A stretch of 64,000 nucleotides of DNA from the NCBI GenBank assembly GCA_964649825.1, contig CAZYQW010000099.1:1-64000 (forward strand), written 5' to 3'. Origin of the DNA: CAZYQW01 sp964649825. GTDB taxonomy: Bacteria > Planctomycetota > B15-G4 > JADJEK01. The position numbers and the translations under genes were made by a program. A model generated the notes under the pieces. It ran no database searches. It saw nothing but the letters and a program-made list of their open reading frames with translations, and was not told the DNA's origin. Below are positions 45,585 through 53,247 of this stretch, piece by piece (the stretch's first letter is position 1; each line of letters opens with the position of its first letter).

Positions 45585-47107
45585 GGAAGTCGATCGGGCT
45601 CGAGCTCGGCCGGCTCGCGCTCGGCGGGGTCGCGCTGGCGCTCTCCTCCTGCACGGTGGGGTCCGACTACGAGGCGCCGGCCGTCGAGCTCGGCGCACGG
45701 TTCGCGAACGCGCCGGCCGAAGGCGAGGATGCGGCGTCGCTCGCGCGCTGGTGGGAGCGATTCGGCGATCCCACGCTCGACGACCTCGTCCGTCGCGCGC
45801 TCGCCGGCAATCCCGGCCTGCAGGTCGCTCGCGAACGGATCCGCGAGGCGCGCGCGTTGGTCGGCGCGGCCGGCGCCGACCGTGCGCCCGCGGTCGACGC
45901 GATCGCGTCGGCGGAGCGGCGGCGGACGAGCGAGAACGTGGGCTCGACCTTTGCCGGGAGCGCGCCGGACGGAACGTCGAGCGCGCCGGCATCCTCCGGA
46001 GCGTCCGGTTCCGCCGCGAGCGCGCCGGTGCGCCGGAACCTGTTCGTGGCCGGGTTCGACGCGTCGTGGGAGCTCGACCTGTTCGGTCGCGTCGCGCGCG
46101 AGGTCGAGGCGGCGGAGCGCGCGGTCGAGGCCGAGTGGTTCGCGTTCCACGGCGCGCAGGTGTCGCTGCTCGGGGAGCTCGCGACCGCGTACGTCGAGCT
46201 GCGCGCCGCGCAGCGGCGGGCCGAGCTGGTGAACGAGAGCGTCGCATCGCAGCGGGAGACGCTGTCGATCGCGGACGCGCGCTTCGAGGCCGGCCTGCAG
46301 TCCGAGCTCGACGTGGTCCGCGCCCGCGGTCTCCTGGTGCAGACCGAGGCCCGGCTCCCGCCCCTCGACCTGGAAGCGCGCCGCGCGATCCATCGCATCG
46401 CCGTGCTGGTCGGCGACACGCCGTCGCGGATCGAGGCCGAGCTGCTCGAACCGGCGCCGCTGCCGGCCGCGCCCGACCGGATCGCGGTGCGGATCCCGGC
46501 CGATCTCCTCCGTCTCCGTCCCGACCTGCTCGAGGCCGAGCGCCGGGTCGCCGAGGCGCACGCCCGCGTCGCGGCGGCGGAAGGCGAGCGCTACCCGCGG
46601 CTCGTGCTGAACGGGTCCTTCACGTACGAGAGCGCGCACACCGGCGACTGGTTCGAGCGGCCGAGCCACGCGTGGTCGATCGGACCCTCGATCTCGGTGC
46701 CGCTCCTGGACGGCGGCCGGATCGAGCGCAACGTCGAGGCGAGCGAGGCCCGGTTGTCCCGGGCGATGGCGACGCTGGAAGACCGCGCGCTGCGAGCCGT
46801 CGAGGAGGTCGAGAACGCATTCGTCGGGTTCGCTCGCGAGCACGAGCGCGCGGAACGGCTCGAAGGGGCGGTGGCTCATTCGGCGCGCGCCCTCGACCTC
46901 GCCGACGACCTGTTCGAGGCGGGCCGGTCCGACTTCCTCGACGTCCTCGATTCGCGCCGTCAGTGGATCGACGACCGCGACGGTCTCGTCCAGAGCCGGC
47001 GGGCCGCGCTGGTCCAGCTCGTCGCGCTCTACAAGGCGTTCGGCGGCGGGTGGGAGGGGGACCCGCTGGAGCCGGCCCCGTCGCTCCCGGTCCCTCCCGC
47101 CCCATGA
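45581..47107 (+). CDS. NodT/OprM-family outer-membrane efflux lipoprotein
   Basis: 508 residues from the ATG at 45581. A lipoprotein signal with lipobox ALSSC precedes the characteristic VGSDYEAPAVELGARF start. Core TolC-fold motifs: LVRRALAGNPGLQVARERI, VAGFDASWELDLFGRVAREV, IPADLLRLRPDLLEAERRVA and SIGPSISVPLLDGGRIERNV. A Ser/Ala-rich insertion lies near residue 135. It is the exit duct of the TetR-permease-ATPase-HlyD-OMF operon and its last gene. Confidence 0.93.
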   Translation: MRKSIGLELGRLALGGVALALSSCTVGSDYEAPAVELGARFANAPAEGEDAASLARWWERFGDPTLDDLVRRALAGNPGLQVARERIREARALVGAAGADRAPAVDAIASAERRRTSENVGSTFAGSAPDGTSSAPASSGASGSAASAPVRRNLFVAGFDASWELDLFGRVAREVEAAERAVEAEWFAFHGAQVSLLGELATAYVELRAAQRRAELVNESVASQRETLSIADARFEAGLQSELDVVRARGLLVQTEARLPPLDLEARRAIHRIAVLVGDTPSRIEAELLEPAPLPAAPDRIAVRIPADLLRLRPDLLEAERRVAEAHARVAAAEGERYPRLVLNGSFTYESAHTGDWFERPSHAWSIGPSISVPLLDGGRIERNVEASEARLSRAMATLEDRALRAVEEVENAFVGFAREHERAERLEGAVAHSARALDLADDLFEAGRSDFLDVLDSRRQWIDDRDGLVQSRRAALVQLVALYKAFGGGWEGDPLEPAPSLPVPPAP

Positions 47108-47118
47108 GCACGAAGAGT

Positions 47119-47377
47119 TCTCCAGAGTGATACCGCGTGGAACGGAGTCGTGCTGTCGCCGTGTTCCGGCAGGATGGGTGATGGGGTAACGGGACTTGCT
47201 CTTAGGAAGGGGGAGGAACTTGGCGCGCGAATTCGACGGTGGTGGAGGGTCGAGCCGGTGCCGCGTGGCCGCGGCAACGAGTCTGGGCGTCGATTCCTGA
47301 CGACGCGGACAGGAGGGACGACGTGGTACGCGGGAGGGGGGACGGAGAGCTCTACAGAGTGATACCGCGTGGAACGG
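47119..47377. repeat. 27-bp direct repeat pair (one mismatch) left of the transposase
   Basis: A 27-bp segment beginning TCTCCAGAGTGATACCGCGT at 47119-47145 recurs at 47351-47377 with one mismatch (TCTAC for TCTCC), 232 bp apart. The core CCGCGTGGAAC also occurs at 48118-48128 near the transposase start, in the same orientation. The second copy encodes the transposase C-terminus (VPRGITL). Confidence 0.85.
47203..47335 (+). repeat. Left arm of long inverted repeat around the transposase
   Basis: Imperfectly matches the reverse complement of 48159-48294. Best-conserved blocks: GGAGGAAC ... CGCGCGAATTCGACGGT (about 47211-47241), and a long block from CCGCGTGGCCGCGG (47261) through GAGTCTGGGCGTCG and GACGACGCGGACAGGAGG to GTGGTACGCGGG (47333). 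Confidence 0.8.
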
Positions 47378-48131
47378 GGACCGGGGACGGGGAGGGGCCG
47401 GGCAGAGGGTCAGGGGGGAAGCCTTCGGGAGGGATGGTCGGCCCGGGGATCTCGGAGGGATCGATGAGGTGGAAGCGGCGCCAGCCGAGCAGGAGGTCGA
47501 AGACGCGGGTGTCGGTGACGGGGCGGGGGACGTCGGGGACGAGGTCGGTGTAGCGGTGGCCGTTGGACCAGCCGTTGAACCAGGGGGCGGAGGAGAAGAG
47601 ATCGACGGGCCAGGGGAGCTTGACGCGATGGCGGCGGGCGTTGTTGAGGACGTAGGCGAGGACGCGGCGGATGTCCTTGGCCGTCTTGAGCACACGGTCG
47701 TGGTAGCGGTCGCGGAACACGCGGCCGCGGCGACCCCACAGTCGGTTCAGGCCCTTGGCGATGCGGATCAGCAGACCCTGCAGACCACGAGACACGGCGC
47801 GGCGGTCGTCACCTTCGACGATGAGGTGGAGGTGGTTGTTCTGCACCGTGTAGTGGCACAGCCGGAAGCCGAAGCGATCGCAGCCGGCCACGAACGCCTC
47901 GCGCAACGTGCGGTACGCCTTCTTGTTCCGCAGCTTCGGCAACCCCTCCCTGAGCTTCACCGTCACGTGGACGGTCCGCCCGTCGATCGCCTCCCGCGCG
48001 TGATGCGACACCCCCGACCCCCGCTTCGGCTTGGGCCCCGGTCGCATGCGCATGGTCGTCGAAGGTCGGTTTGGCATTAGGGCATCTATTAGCCCAGGTC
48101 GAGCGAAGGTCAAGTCGCCGCGTGGAACCAC
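47352..48131 (-). CDS. Y1 (REP-associated-like) transposase
   Basis: Up to 259 residues. HUH single-strand endonuclease fold: the metal motif H-L-H lies in CHYTVQNNHLHLIVEGDD, the catalytic tyrosine in DIRRVLAYVLNNARRH, and the conserved GRRGRVFRDRYHDRVLKT between them. The outer ATG is at 48131 (MVPRGDLTF), inside a repeat copy. ATG 48077 (MPNRPSTTMR) or 48053 may be the real start because the family core begins after them. The C-terminal tail is Pro-rich and partly encoded by the 27-bp repeat. Such proteins mobilise or process REP-like palindromes. Confidence 0.88.
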   Translation of the reverse strand: MVPRGDLTFARPGLIDALMPNRPSTTMRMRPGPKPKRGSGVSHHAREAIDGRTVHVTVKLREGLPKLRNKKAYRTLREAFVAGCDRFGFRLCHYTVQNNHLHLIVEGDDRRAVSRGLQGLLIRIAKGLNRLWGRRGRVFRDRYHDRVLKTAKDIRRVLAYVLNNARRHRVKLPWPVDLFSSAPWFNGWSNGHRYTDLVPDVPRPVTDTRVFDLLLGWRRFHLIDPSEIPGPTIPPEGFPPDPLPGPSPSPVPVPRGITL

Positions 48132-48158
48132 CTCGACTTTCTTGGCACCGAGCCGCGC

Positions 48159-48294
48159 GGCCCGCGTACCACGTCGTTCCTCCTGTCCGCGTCGTCAGGA
48201 ATCCGACGCCCAGACTCGTGGCCGCGGCCACGCGGCGCGGGCGTCGCCAGGGTCACCGTCGGATTCGCGCGTTACGTTCCTTCCGCCAACCGAA
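48159..48294 (-). repeat. Right arm of long inverted repeat around the transposase
   Basis: The reverse complement runs GGAAGGAACGTAACGCGCGA, then GACGGTGACCC, GCCGCGTGGCCGCGG, GAGTCTGGGCGTCGGATTCC and GACGACGCGGACAGGAGG to GTGGTACGCGGG, parallel to 47203-47335. With the left arm it could fold into a cruciform around the transposase gene. Confidence 0.8.
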
Positions 48295-48313
48295 TGCGGG
48301 GAGATCGATGAAG

Positions 48314-49534
48314 TCAGGCGATCGGCACGCCGAAGTGCCGCAACGCGAGGCGGATGAAGAACTCGACGCCGAGCGCGACGTTCGCGACCGGGACGAACTC
48401 GTCGACGCGGTGGGCGCACTCGGGGAGTCCCGGACCGACCTTGTTGATGGTCGGGATGCCGAGCTCGCCGAAGTAGCAGGCGTCGTTCCCGGCCGGCGTG
48501 TACTGGAAGTCGGCGTTCGCGAGGCCGAGGTCGGTGCGGAGCACGTCGAGGGTCAGCACGGCGAGGGGGTGCGCGCGGTCGAGCTTGTGCCCGGGGCGCG
48601 GATACTTCATCTCGAACGCGACGTCGAAGCCGTCACCGATCGCGCGCGTGACGCGCGACTCGAGTTCGGTCCGGATGAAGTCGAAACCGAGCGCGGCAAG
48701 CGACGGCGTCGGCCGGCAGTCGAGCACGAACTCGGCCTGCTCGGGGATGACGTTGGTGCGCGTCCCGTCGCCCGCGTTGATCGACGTGGGGGTGACGCTC
48801 GCGGCGGGGAAGTCGGCATCGGCGTGATCGGAGCGCCACTCCTCGGCGAGCCGCTCGACCGCGTCGAGCGCACGCCGGACGGCATCGATCGGGTTTCGCG
48901 CCAGGTGCGGGCGGCTGCCGTGGCCGCCGAGGCCCTTCACCTTCGCCACGAGCCAGAGCGCGCCGCGGCTGCCGAGGGCGACGTGCTGGAGCCCGGTCGG
49001 CTCGGTGACGACCGCGGCGGCGCGCGCGGGATCGATGAGGCCGCTCTCGCGCGCGAAGCGCAGGAACTCCTTGGTTCCGTCGCCCGTCGTCTCCTCCTCG
49101 ATCGTGAACGCGGTGACGACACGGCCGGGAAGGGGGCAGTCCTTCAGGAAGAGGCTCGCGACGTAGGCGCCCGCGATCGAGACCTTCAGGTCGCTCGCTC
49201 CGAGCCCGTAGACGCGATCGTCGGCGACGGTCGCGGTCCACGGTCCGTAGCGCCACGCGCCCACGTTCGCGGGAACGGTGTCGAGGTGACCGGAGACGAC
49301 GAGCGCGTCCGTCCCGCGGCCGACGGTCCCGATGACGTTGATGCGACCCTTCACCGGTTGGCGGATCACGTTGACGCCGCGCGCTTCGAGCCAGTCCGCG
49401 CAGAACGCCCCGAACCGTCCCTCGTTGCCGGTGACGCTGTCGATCTCGATCATCCGGAGGAGGAGGTCGACGGCCGCGTCCCGATGCCGCTCGACGAACG
49501 CCGCGATCCCCGCGCTCGAGACCGTCGCGCTCAT
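48314..49534 (-). CDS. M20-family deacetylase, probable N-acetylcitrulline deacetylase
   Basis: 406 residues, zinc-dependent. Metal and catalytic motifs: VVSGHLDTVPAN, YGLGASDLKVSIAGA, FTIEEETTGDGT, then VTEPTGLQHVALGSRGALWL and GGHGSRPHLARNP (dimerisation domain), and PECAHRVDEFVPV near the end. The family includes ArgE, DapE and acetylcitrulline deacetylase. Its operon with an ArgF'-like carbamoyltransferase and a GNAT favours release of citrulline from N-acetylcitrulline. ArgE on acetylornithine or DapE remain possible. The ATG at 49534 overlaps the GNAT stop (ATGA). Confidence 0.85.
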   Translation of the reverse strand: MSATVSSAGIAAFVERHRDAAVDLLLRMIEIDSVTGNEGRFGAFCADWLEARGVNVIRQPVKGRINVIGTVGRGTDALVVSGHLDTVPANVGAWRYGPWTATVADDRVYGLGASDLKVSIAGAYVASLFLKDCPLPGRVVTAFTIEEETTGDGTKEFLRFARESGLIDPARAAAVVTEPTGLQHVALGSRGALWLVAKVKGLGGHGSRPHLARNPIDAVRRALDAVERLAEEWRSDHADADFPAASVTPTSINAGDGTRTNVIPEQAEFVLDCRPTPSLAALGFDFIRTELESRVTRAIGDGFDVAFEMKYPRPGHKLDRAHPLAVLTLDVLRTDLGLANADFQYTPAGNDACYFGELGIPTINKVGPGLPECAHRVDEFVPVANVALGVEFFIRLALRHFGVPIA

Positions 49535-50073
49535 GAGCGGGCCGCGCGCTCCGGGGGGAGGATCATGCCGAAGCAGCAGCACTTCTTCCCTTCGCGCTTC
49601 ACCTGCTCGTAGTTGCGGCAGGTCTCGCAGCCCTTCCAGAACTCGGGGTCGCTCGTGAGCCGGTCGAGCGGCACGCGCTCGAAGCCGAGCGACACGTTGA
49701 GCTGCTCGACCGCCGTCGACGTGGTCAGGCTCATGGTGGCGGCGTCGGGGAAGAGGCGTCGCGACGCCTCGAGGAGCTTCTCCTTCAGGCGACGCCCGAG
49801 GCCGATCCCCCGTTGGTCGTCGCGAACGACGAGCCCCGAGTGGGAGACGAACCGGCCCCCTTCCCACTCGGAGAAGTAGCCGAAGCCCACCAGCTCGCCG
49901 TTGGCGATCGCGACGGCGGCTCGTCCATTCTCGATCTTCGCGCGCAGCAGATCCTCCGACCGGCGCGCGATGTCCGCGTCTCTCGAGGCGATTTCGATCA
50001 GCCGGGCGGCCGCCCCCGCGAGCGCCCGATCCTCGGGCAGCGCGATGCGGACCAGGACGTCCTCCGGCGCCAC
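49531..50073 (-). CDS. GNAT acetyltransferase with Cys-rich tail, possible N-acetylglutamate synthase
   Basis: 180 residues from GTG 50073. The acetyl-CoA site is VRDDQRGIGLGRRLKEKLLE (Q/RxxGxG/A). Other segments are ELVGFGYFSEWEGGRFVSHS and TSTAVEQLNVSLGFERVPLD. The last ~35 residues carry five cysteines, KGCETCRNYEQVKREGKKCC followed by CFGMILPP, possibly a metal site. Similar GNATs lie in arginine clusters of other bacteria and are proposed as an alternative first enzyme (glutamate acetylation). Role inferred from the operon: 10 bp after argF' and overlapping the deacetylase. Confidence 0.8.
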   Translation of the reverse strand: MAPEDVLVRIALPEDRALAGAAARLIEIASRDADIARRSEDLLRAKIENGRAAVAIANGELVGFGYFSEWEGGRFVSHSGLVVRDDQRGIGLGRRLKEKLLEASRRLFPDAATMSLTTSTAVEQLNVSLGFERVPLDRLTSDPEFWKGCETCRNYEQVKREGKKCCCFGMILPPERAARS

Positions 50074-50083
50074 GGGCTCGCGC

Positions 50084-51130
50084 TCAGCCGGCGATGAGGC
50101 ACTGGAGGAGCGCGGCGATGGTCCAGAGCCGGTTCTCGGCTTCGTCGATCACGATCGAGTTCTTCGAGTCGATCACTCCGTCGGTCACGACGACGTTGCG
50201 GCGGACCGGGAGGCAGTGCATGAAGAACGCGTCGTCGGTCTTGGCCATCTTCGCCTCGTCGACGGTCCAGTGGGGCTTCAGCGCCTTCTTCCGCTCGGCC
50301 TCCTCGTCGAACCGGCCGTAATAGTCGAGCGAGCCCCAGCTCTTGGCGCAGACCACGCGCGCGCCCTGATACGCCGCGTCGACGTCGTCGGTCACGGTCA
50401 ACGACCCGCCGAGCGTGCCGGTGCGCTCCTCCGCCGCCGCGACCATCTCGGGGGCGAGGTCGTACCCCGCGGGGCGCAGGATCGTGACGTCCATGCCGAG
50501 GTCGGCGGCGGCGAGGAGCTGCGAGTGCGGAGTCGCGACCGGGAGCGGCTTCGGGTGGTACGCCCACGTCAGGACGTACTTCTTGCCGCGTGGATCGCCG
50601 AGCTTCTCGACCATCGTTGCCATGTCGGCGAGACCCTGCAGCGGATGGATCGAGTTCGACTCGAGATTGATCACCGGCCGTCGCGCGTACTTCGCGAAGC
50701 TGGTGATGAACTCGTCCTTCTTCAGGTCGTCGTACGACGTCGTCACGTCCGCCTTGTCGAGGCCGGTCGTGACGAGCTCGCACTTGCGGATCCCGATGAC
50801 GTCGCACATGCTCGAGAGCACCGGAGCCAGCTCCTTCACGTGCTCCTGCGTGTTGACGTCCATTACGATCCCCTCGCGGTGCTCGAAGTTCCAGGTGTCC
50901 TTCCCCGCGCTGAGCGCGATCGCGTGGCCACCCATCTTCGCCATCGCCGACTCGCACGAGACCCGCGTGCGCACGGACGGGTTGAAGAAGAGCATGCACA
51001 TGACGTTGCCGCGGAGGAGCCCGCGGACCTCGTCGCGCTTCATCCGGAGCGCGAGGTCGACGATCGATCGGATCTCCCCGATGGAGTAGTCGAGCGTGGA
51101 CAGGAAGTTCCGACCCTTGAGATCGATCAC
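50084..51130 (-). CDS. argF': N-acetylornithine carbamoyltransferase-like protein
   Basis: 348 residues. The carbamoyl-phosphate loop is FFNPSVRTRVSCESAMAKMG, where classical ornithine transcarbamylases have STRTR; FFNP-x-RTR is typical of the acetylornithine enzymes. NLESNSIHPLQGLADMATMV, WAYHPKPLPVATPHSQLLAA, VVCAKSWGSLDYYGRF and FFMHCLPVRRNVVVTDGVID complete the fold, and IDEAENRLWTIAALL ends it. It would form N-acetylcitrulline from N-acetylornithine. The start is GTG 51130 with GAGGAA upstream. Followed closely by the GNAT and deacetylase genes. N-succinylornithine as substrate cannot be excluded. Confidence 0.85.
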   Translation of the reverse strand: MIDLKGRNFLSTLDYSIGEIRSIVDLALRMKRDEVRGLLRGNVMCMLFFNPSVRTRVSCESAMAKMGGHAIALSAGKDTWNFEHREGIVMDVNTQEHVKELAPVLSSMCDVIGIRKCELVTTGLDKADVTTSYDDLKKDEFITSFAKYARRPVINLESNSIHPLQGLADMATMVEKLGDPRGKKYVLTWAYHPKPLPVATPHSQLLAAADLGMDVTILRPAGYDLAPEMVAAAEERTGTLGGSLTVTDDVDAAYQGARVVCAKSWGSLDYYGRFDEEAERKKALKPHWTVDEAKMAKTDDAFFMHCLPVRRNVVVTDGVIDSKNSIVIDEAENRLWTIAALLQCLIAG

Positions 51131-51177
51131 TGCAGTGTTCCTCGATTCGTCACGACCGTGGTCCTTGCGACCCCATT

Positions 51178-51216
51178 CCCTACGATCTGGCCCTACGATC
51201 TGGCCCTACGATCTGG
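51178..51216. repeat. Three perfect tandem copies of a 13-bp unit
   Basis: CCCTACGATCTGG repeated at 51178-51190, 51191-51203 and 51204-51216. The array spans the stop codon of the upstream GTPase gene (51206-51208) and the spacer before argF'. Probably replication slippage that moved the stop; a regulatory role is not evident. Confidence 0.9.
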
Positions 51217-52531
51217 CTAGCATGGCGTCGATCGCCGCCATGAGCGGACGATTCGCGTCTTCGTGGAGCTCGTAGGTCACGCGCACGTTCGGTTTCTCGA
51301 TGCGGATGACGCGCGCGAGATCGATCGGGGTACCGACCACCACGACGTCGCAGTCGGCCCGGTTGATCGTCTCCGCCAGGTCCCTCATCTGGGCCTCGCC
51401 GTAACCCATGGCCGGGAGGATCTTACCGGTCTGCGGGTACTTGGCGTAGGTGTCCTTGATCTCGCCGACCGCGAACGGCCGAGGATCGATGATCTCGGCG
51501 GCGTGGCACTGCTCGCTGGCGACGACGCCGGCGCCGATCTTCATGCCGCCGTGGGTGAGGGTCGGCCCGTCCTCGACGACGAGGACGCGCTTCCCTCGGA
51601 TCGCGTCCGGGTCGCTGACCGTCACGGGCGACTCGGCACGGAGGATCTTCGCGTCCGGGTTGAGCTGGGCCGCGTTCCTCTCGATCTGTCGGATCGACGC
51701 CTCGGTGCCCGAGTCGCACTTGTTGATCAGGATGAGGTCGGCGCGCTCGAAGTTGACGCGACCGGGGAAGTAGTCGAGCTCGTGACCGGGCCGAAGCGCG
51801 TCGGCTACCGTGATGTAGAGGTCCGGCCGGTAGAACGGCGTGTCGTTGTTGCCGCCGTCCCACAGGATGACGTCGGCCTCCTGCTCGGCTTCGGCCAGGA
51901 TCGCGCCATAGTCGACGCCCGCATAGACCACGTGGCCGTGGCGGATGTGAGGCTCGTACTCCTCCATCTCCTCGATGGTGCACTCGTGCTTGGCCAGGTC
52001 GTCGAGCGTCGCGAAGCGCTGCACCGCCTGCTTCGCGAGGTCGCCGTACGGCATCGGGTGGCGGATCGCGACGGTCTTCAGACCCTTGTCGCGCAGGAGC
52101 GTGAGGATCCGGCGCGACGTTTGACTCTTGCCGCAGCCCGTGCGGACCGCGCAGACCGCGATCACCGGCTTGCTCGACTTGAGCATCGTCTTCTCGACGT
52201 CGAACAGGTGGAACTCGGCGCCCGCCCGGCGGGCGATGTTCCCCCGGTCCTCGACGTACGCGTACGAGACGTCGGAGTACGCGAAGATGACGTCGTGGAC
52301 GGCGTGCTCGGCGATCAGCTTCGCGAGCTCCTCCTCGGGTCGAATCGGGATTCCCTCGGGATACAGGGAGCCCGCGAGCTCGGGCGGATATCTGCGATCG
52401 TCGATGCCGGGGATCTGCGCGGCGGTGAACGCGACGACGTTGGTTTCCGCGCGGTCGCGGTAGCAGGTGTTGAAGACGTGGAAGTCCTTTCCCGCCGCTC
52501 CCATGATCACGACGTTGCGCCGTCCGGCCAT
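51206..52531 (-). CDS. Cyclic 2,3-diphosphoglycerate synthase-like P-loop protein (COG2403)
   Basis: 441 residues from the ATG at 52531 (GGGAG upstream). N-terminal Rossmann-like start RRNVVIMGAAGKDFHVFNTC and FTAAQIPGIDDRRYPPELAG. The P-loop is AVCAVRTGCGKSQTSRRILT, followed by VILWDGGNNDTPFYRPDLYI (Walker-B-like), NFERADLILINKCDSG (NKxD-like) and VLVVEDGPTLTHGGMKIGAG. Archaeal homologues make cyclic 2,3-diphosphoglycerate; the bacterial members lack an assigned role. First gene of the argF' operon. A link to carbamoyl-phosphate or arginine chemistry is only suggested by position. Confidence 0.85.
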   Translation of the reverse strand: MAGRRNVVIMGAAGKDFHVFNTCYRDRAETNVVAFTAAQIPGIDDRRYPPELAGSLYPEGIPIRPEEELAKLIAEHAVHDVIFAYSDVSYAYVEDRGNIARRAGAEFHLFDVEKTMLKSSKPVIAVCAVRTGCGKSQTSRRILTLLRDKGLKTVAIRHPMPYGDLAKQAVQRFATLDDLAKHECTIEEMEEYEPHIRHGHVVYAGVDYGAILAEAEQEADVILWDGGNNDTPFYRPDLYITVADALRPGHELDYFPGRVNFERADLILINKCDSGTEASIRQIERNAAQLNPDAKILRAESPVTVSDPDAIRGKRVLVVEDGPTLTHGGMKIGAGVVASEQCHAAEIIDPRPFAVGEIKDTYAKYPQTGKILPAMGYGEAQMRDLAETINRADCDVVVVGTPIDLARVIRIEKPNVRVTYELHEDANRPLMAAIDAMLARS

Positions 52532-52573
52532 TCGCAGCTCCCTCAGGTTCGTGTTGGGTACGAAATCGGCCGG

Positions 52574-52579
52574 AGTATA
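52574..52579 (-). promoter_or_regulatory. Extended -10 promoter of the argF' operon
   Basis: The minus strand reads TGATATACT, i.e. TGN followed by TATACT, 43 bp before the ATG at 52531. It is an AT-rich island in GC-rich DNA. No clear -35 box, as tolerated by extended -10 promoters. Confidence 0.5.
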
Positions 52580-52682
52580 TCACGCACCGGCGGAGGGTGC
52601 CCCGAGAGCTCGGTCGCCGCGGGCGCGGCACGACGAAATCTCGCGTACGGCTTCGGATCGCGACGCGACGCGGGGAGACCGC

Positions 52683-52688
52683 TACAAT
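52683..52688 (+). promoter_or_regulatory. Candidate -10 box of the TIR/ABC operon
   Basis: TACAAT inside CGCTACAATCCC, 55 bp before the ATG at 52744. Weak GCGACG 17 bp upstream. Same CTACNAT pattern as upstream of two ECF sigma genes. Confidence 0.4.
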
Positions 52689-52743
52689 CCCCTGCCTTTG
52701 TCTTCGCTCGACGGGCTGGTTGCGAGGGAGCTCCGAACCGACG

Positions 52744-53247
52744 ATGTGGACCGGAATCATCATTGGAGCCGTCGTCGTGGCCGCGTACGTCGCGTTCCAG
52801 ATCAACGCCCCGGCGCGCCGGCGCAAGAAGGCGGTGAACGAGGCCGTGGCCCGGGCGCGGACCGCGGTCGCCGCGAACCCGGACGACGCGGGGGCGCGCA
52901 TACGGCTTGGACGCGTGCTCCTCGACCTTGCGCGCGAACCGAACGAGGCGCTCGAGCGGCTCGAGGAGATCGACCGCGACGATCCGACTTCGTGGCACGG
53001 CGAGGAGAAACCGACGCGCATGCTCGTCGGTGAGGCGTACGTCGCGCTCGGCCGGCTCGAGAGGGCGATCGAGGTGTTCCAATCCTTCGTCGACGACGTG
53101 TCGCGCTATGACACGGGCGACGACTCCGAGCGGAAGTGGCGGCTCGAGACACACAAGGTCGAGGCGGAGCAGCGCATCCGTCTCCTGAAGAAGGGTGACA
53201 CTCACGTGCACCAACCAGAGCAATGGGGCGACGCGAGCTCGGTTTGA
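52744..53247 (+). CDS. Membrane-anchored TPR protein
   Basis: 167 residues from the ATG at 52744. An N-terminal membrane helix (WTGIIIGAVVVAAYVAFQI) with a following basic patch (RRRKK) leaves the TPR-like region (VARARTAVAANPDDAGARIR, MLVGEAYVALGRLERAIEVF) most likely in the cytoplasm. First gene of a tight six-gene operon: it overlaps the next gene by 25 bp. Presumed scaffold or sensor; no catalytic motif. Confidence 0.7.
   Translation: MWTGIIIGAVVVAAYVAFQINAPARRRKKAVNEAVARARTAVAANPDDAGARIRLGRVLLDLAREPNEALERLEEIDRDDPTSWHGEEKPTRMLVGEAYVALGRLERAIEVFQSFVDDVSRYDTGDDSERKWRLETHKVEAEQRIRLLKKGDTHVHQPEQWGDASSV

Larger units (their letters stand above)
47203..48294. mobile_element. IS200/RAYT-like element bounded by inverted repeats
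   Basis: A Y1 transposase gene (47352-48131, minus) is enclosed by ~130-bp imperfect inverted repeats, with short direct repeats (CCGCGTGGAAC) on both sides of the gene. Ordinary IS200/IS605 elements lack terminal inverted repeats but have subterminal hairpins, and REP-associated Y1 transposases sit among palindromic repeats. The arrangement fits a RAYT flanked by its palindromes, or a composite of two repeat copies. The ends are estimated from where similarity fades. Confidence 0.65.
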
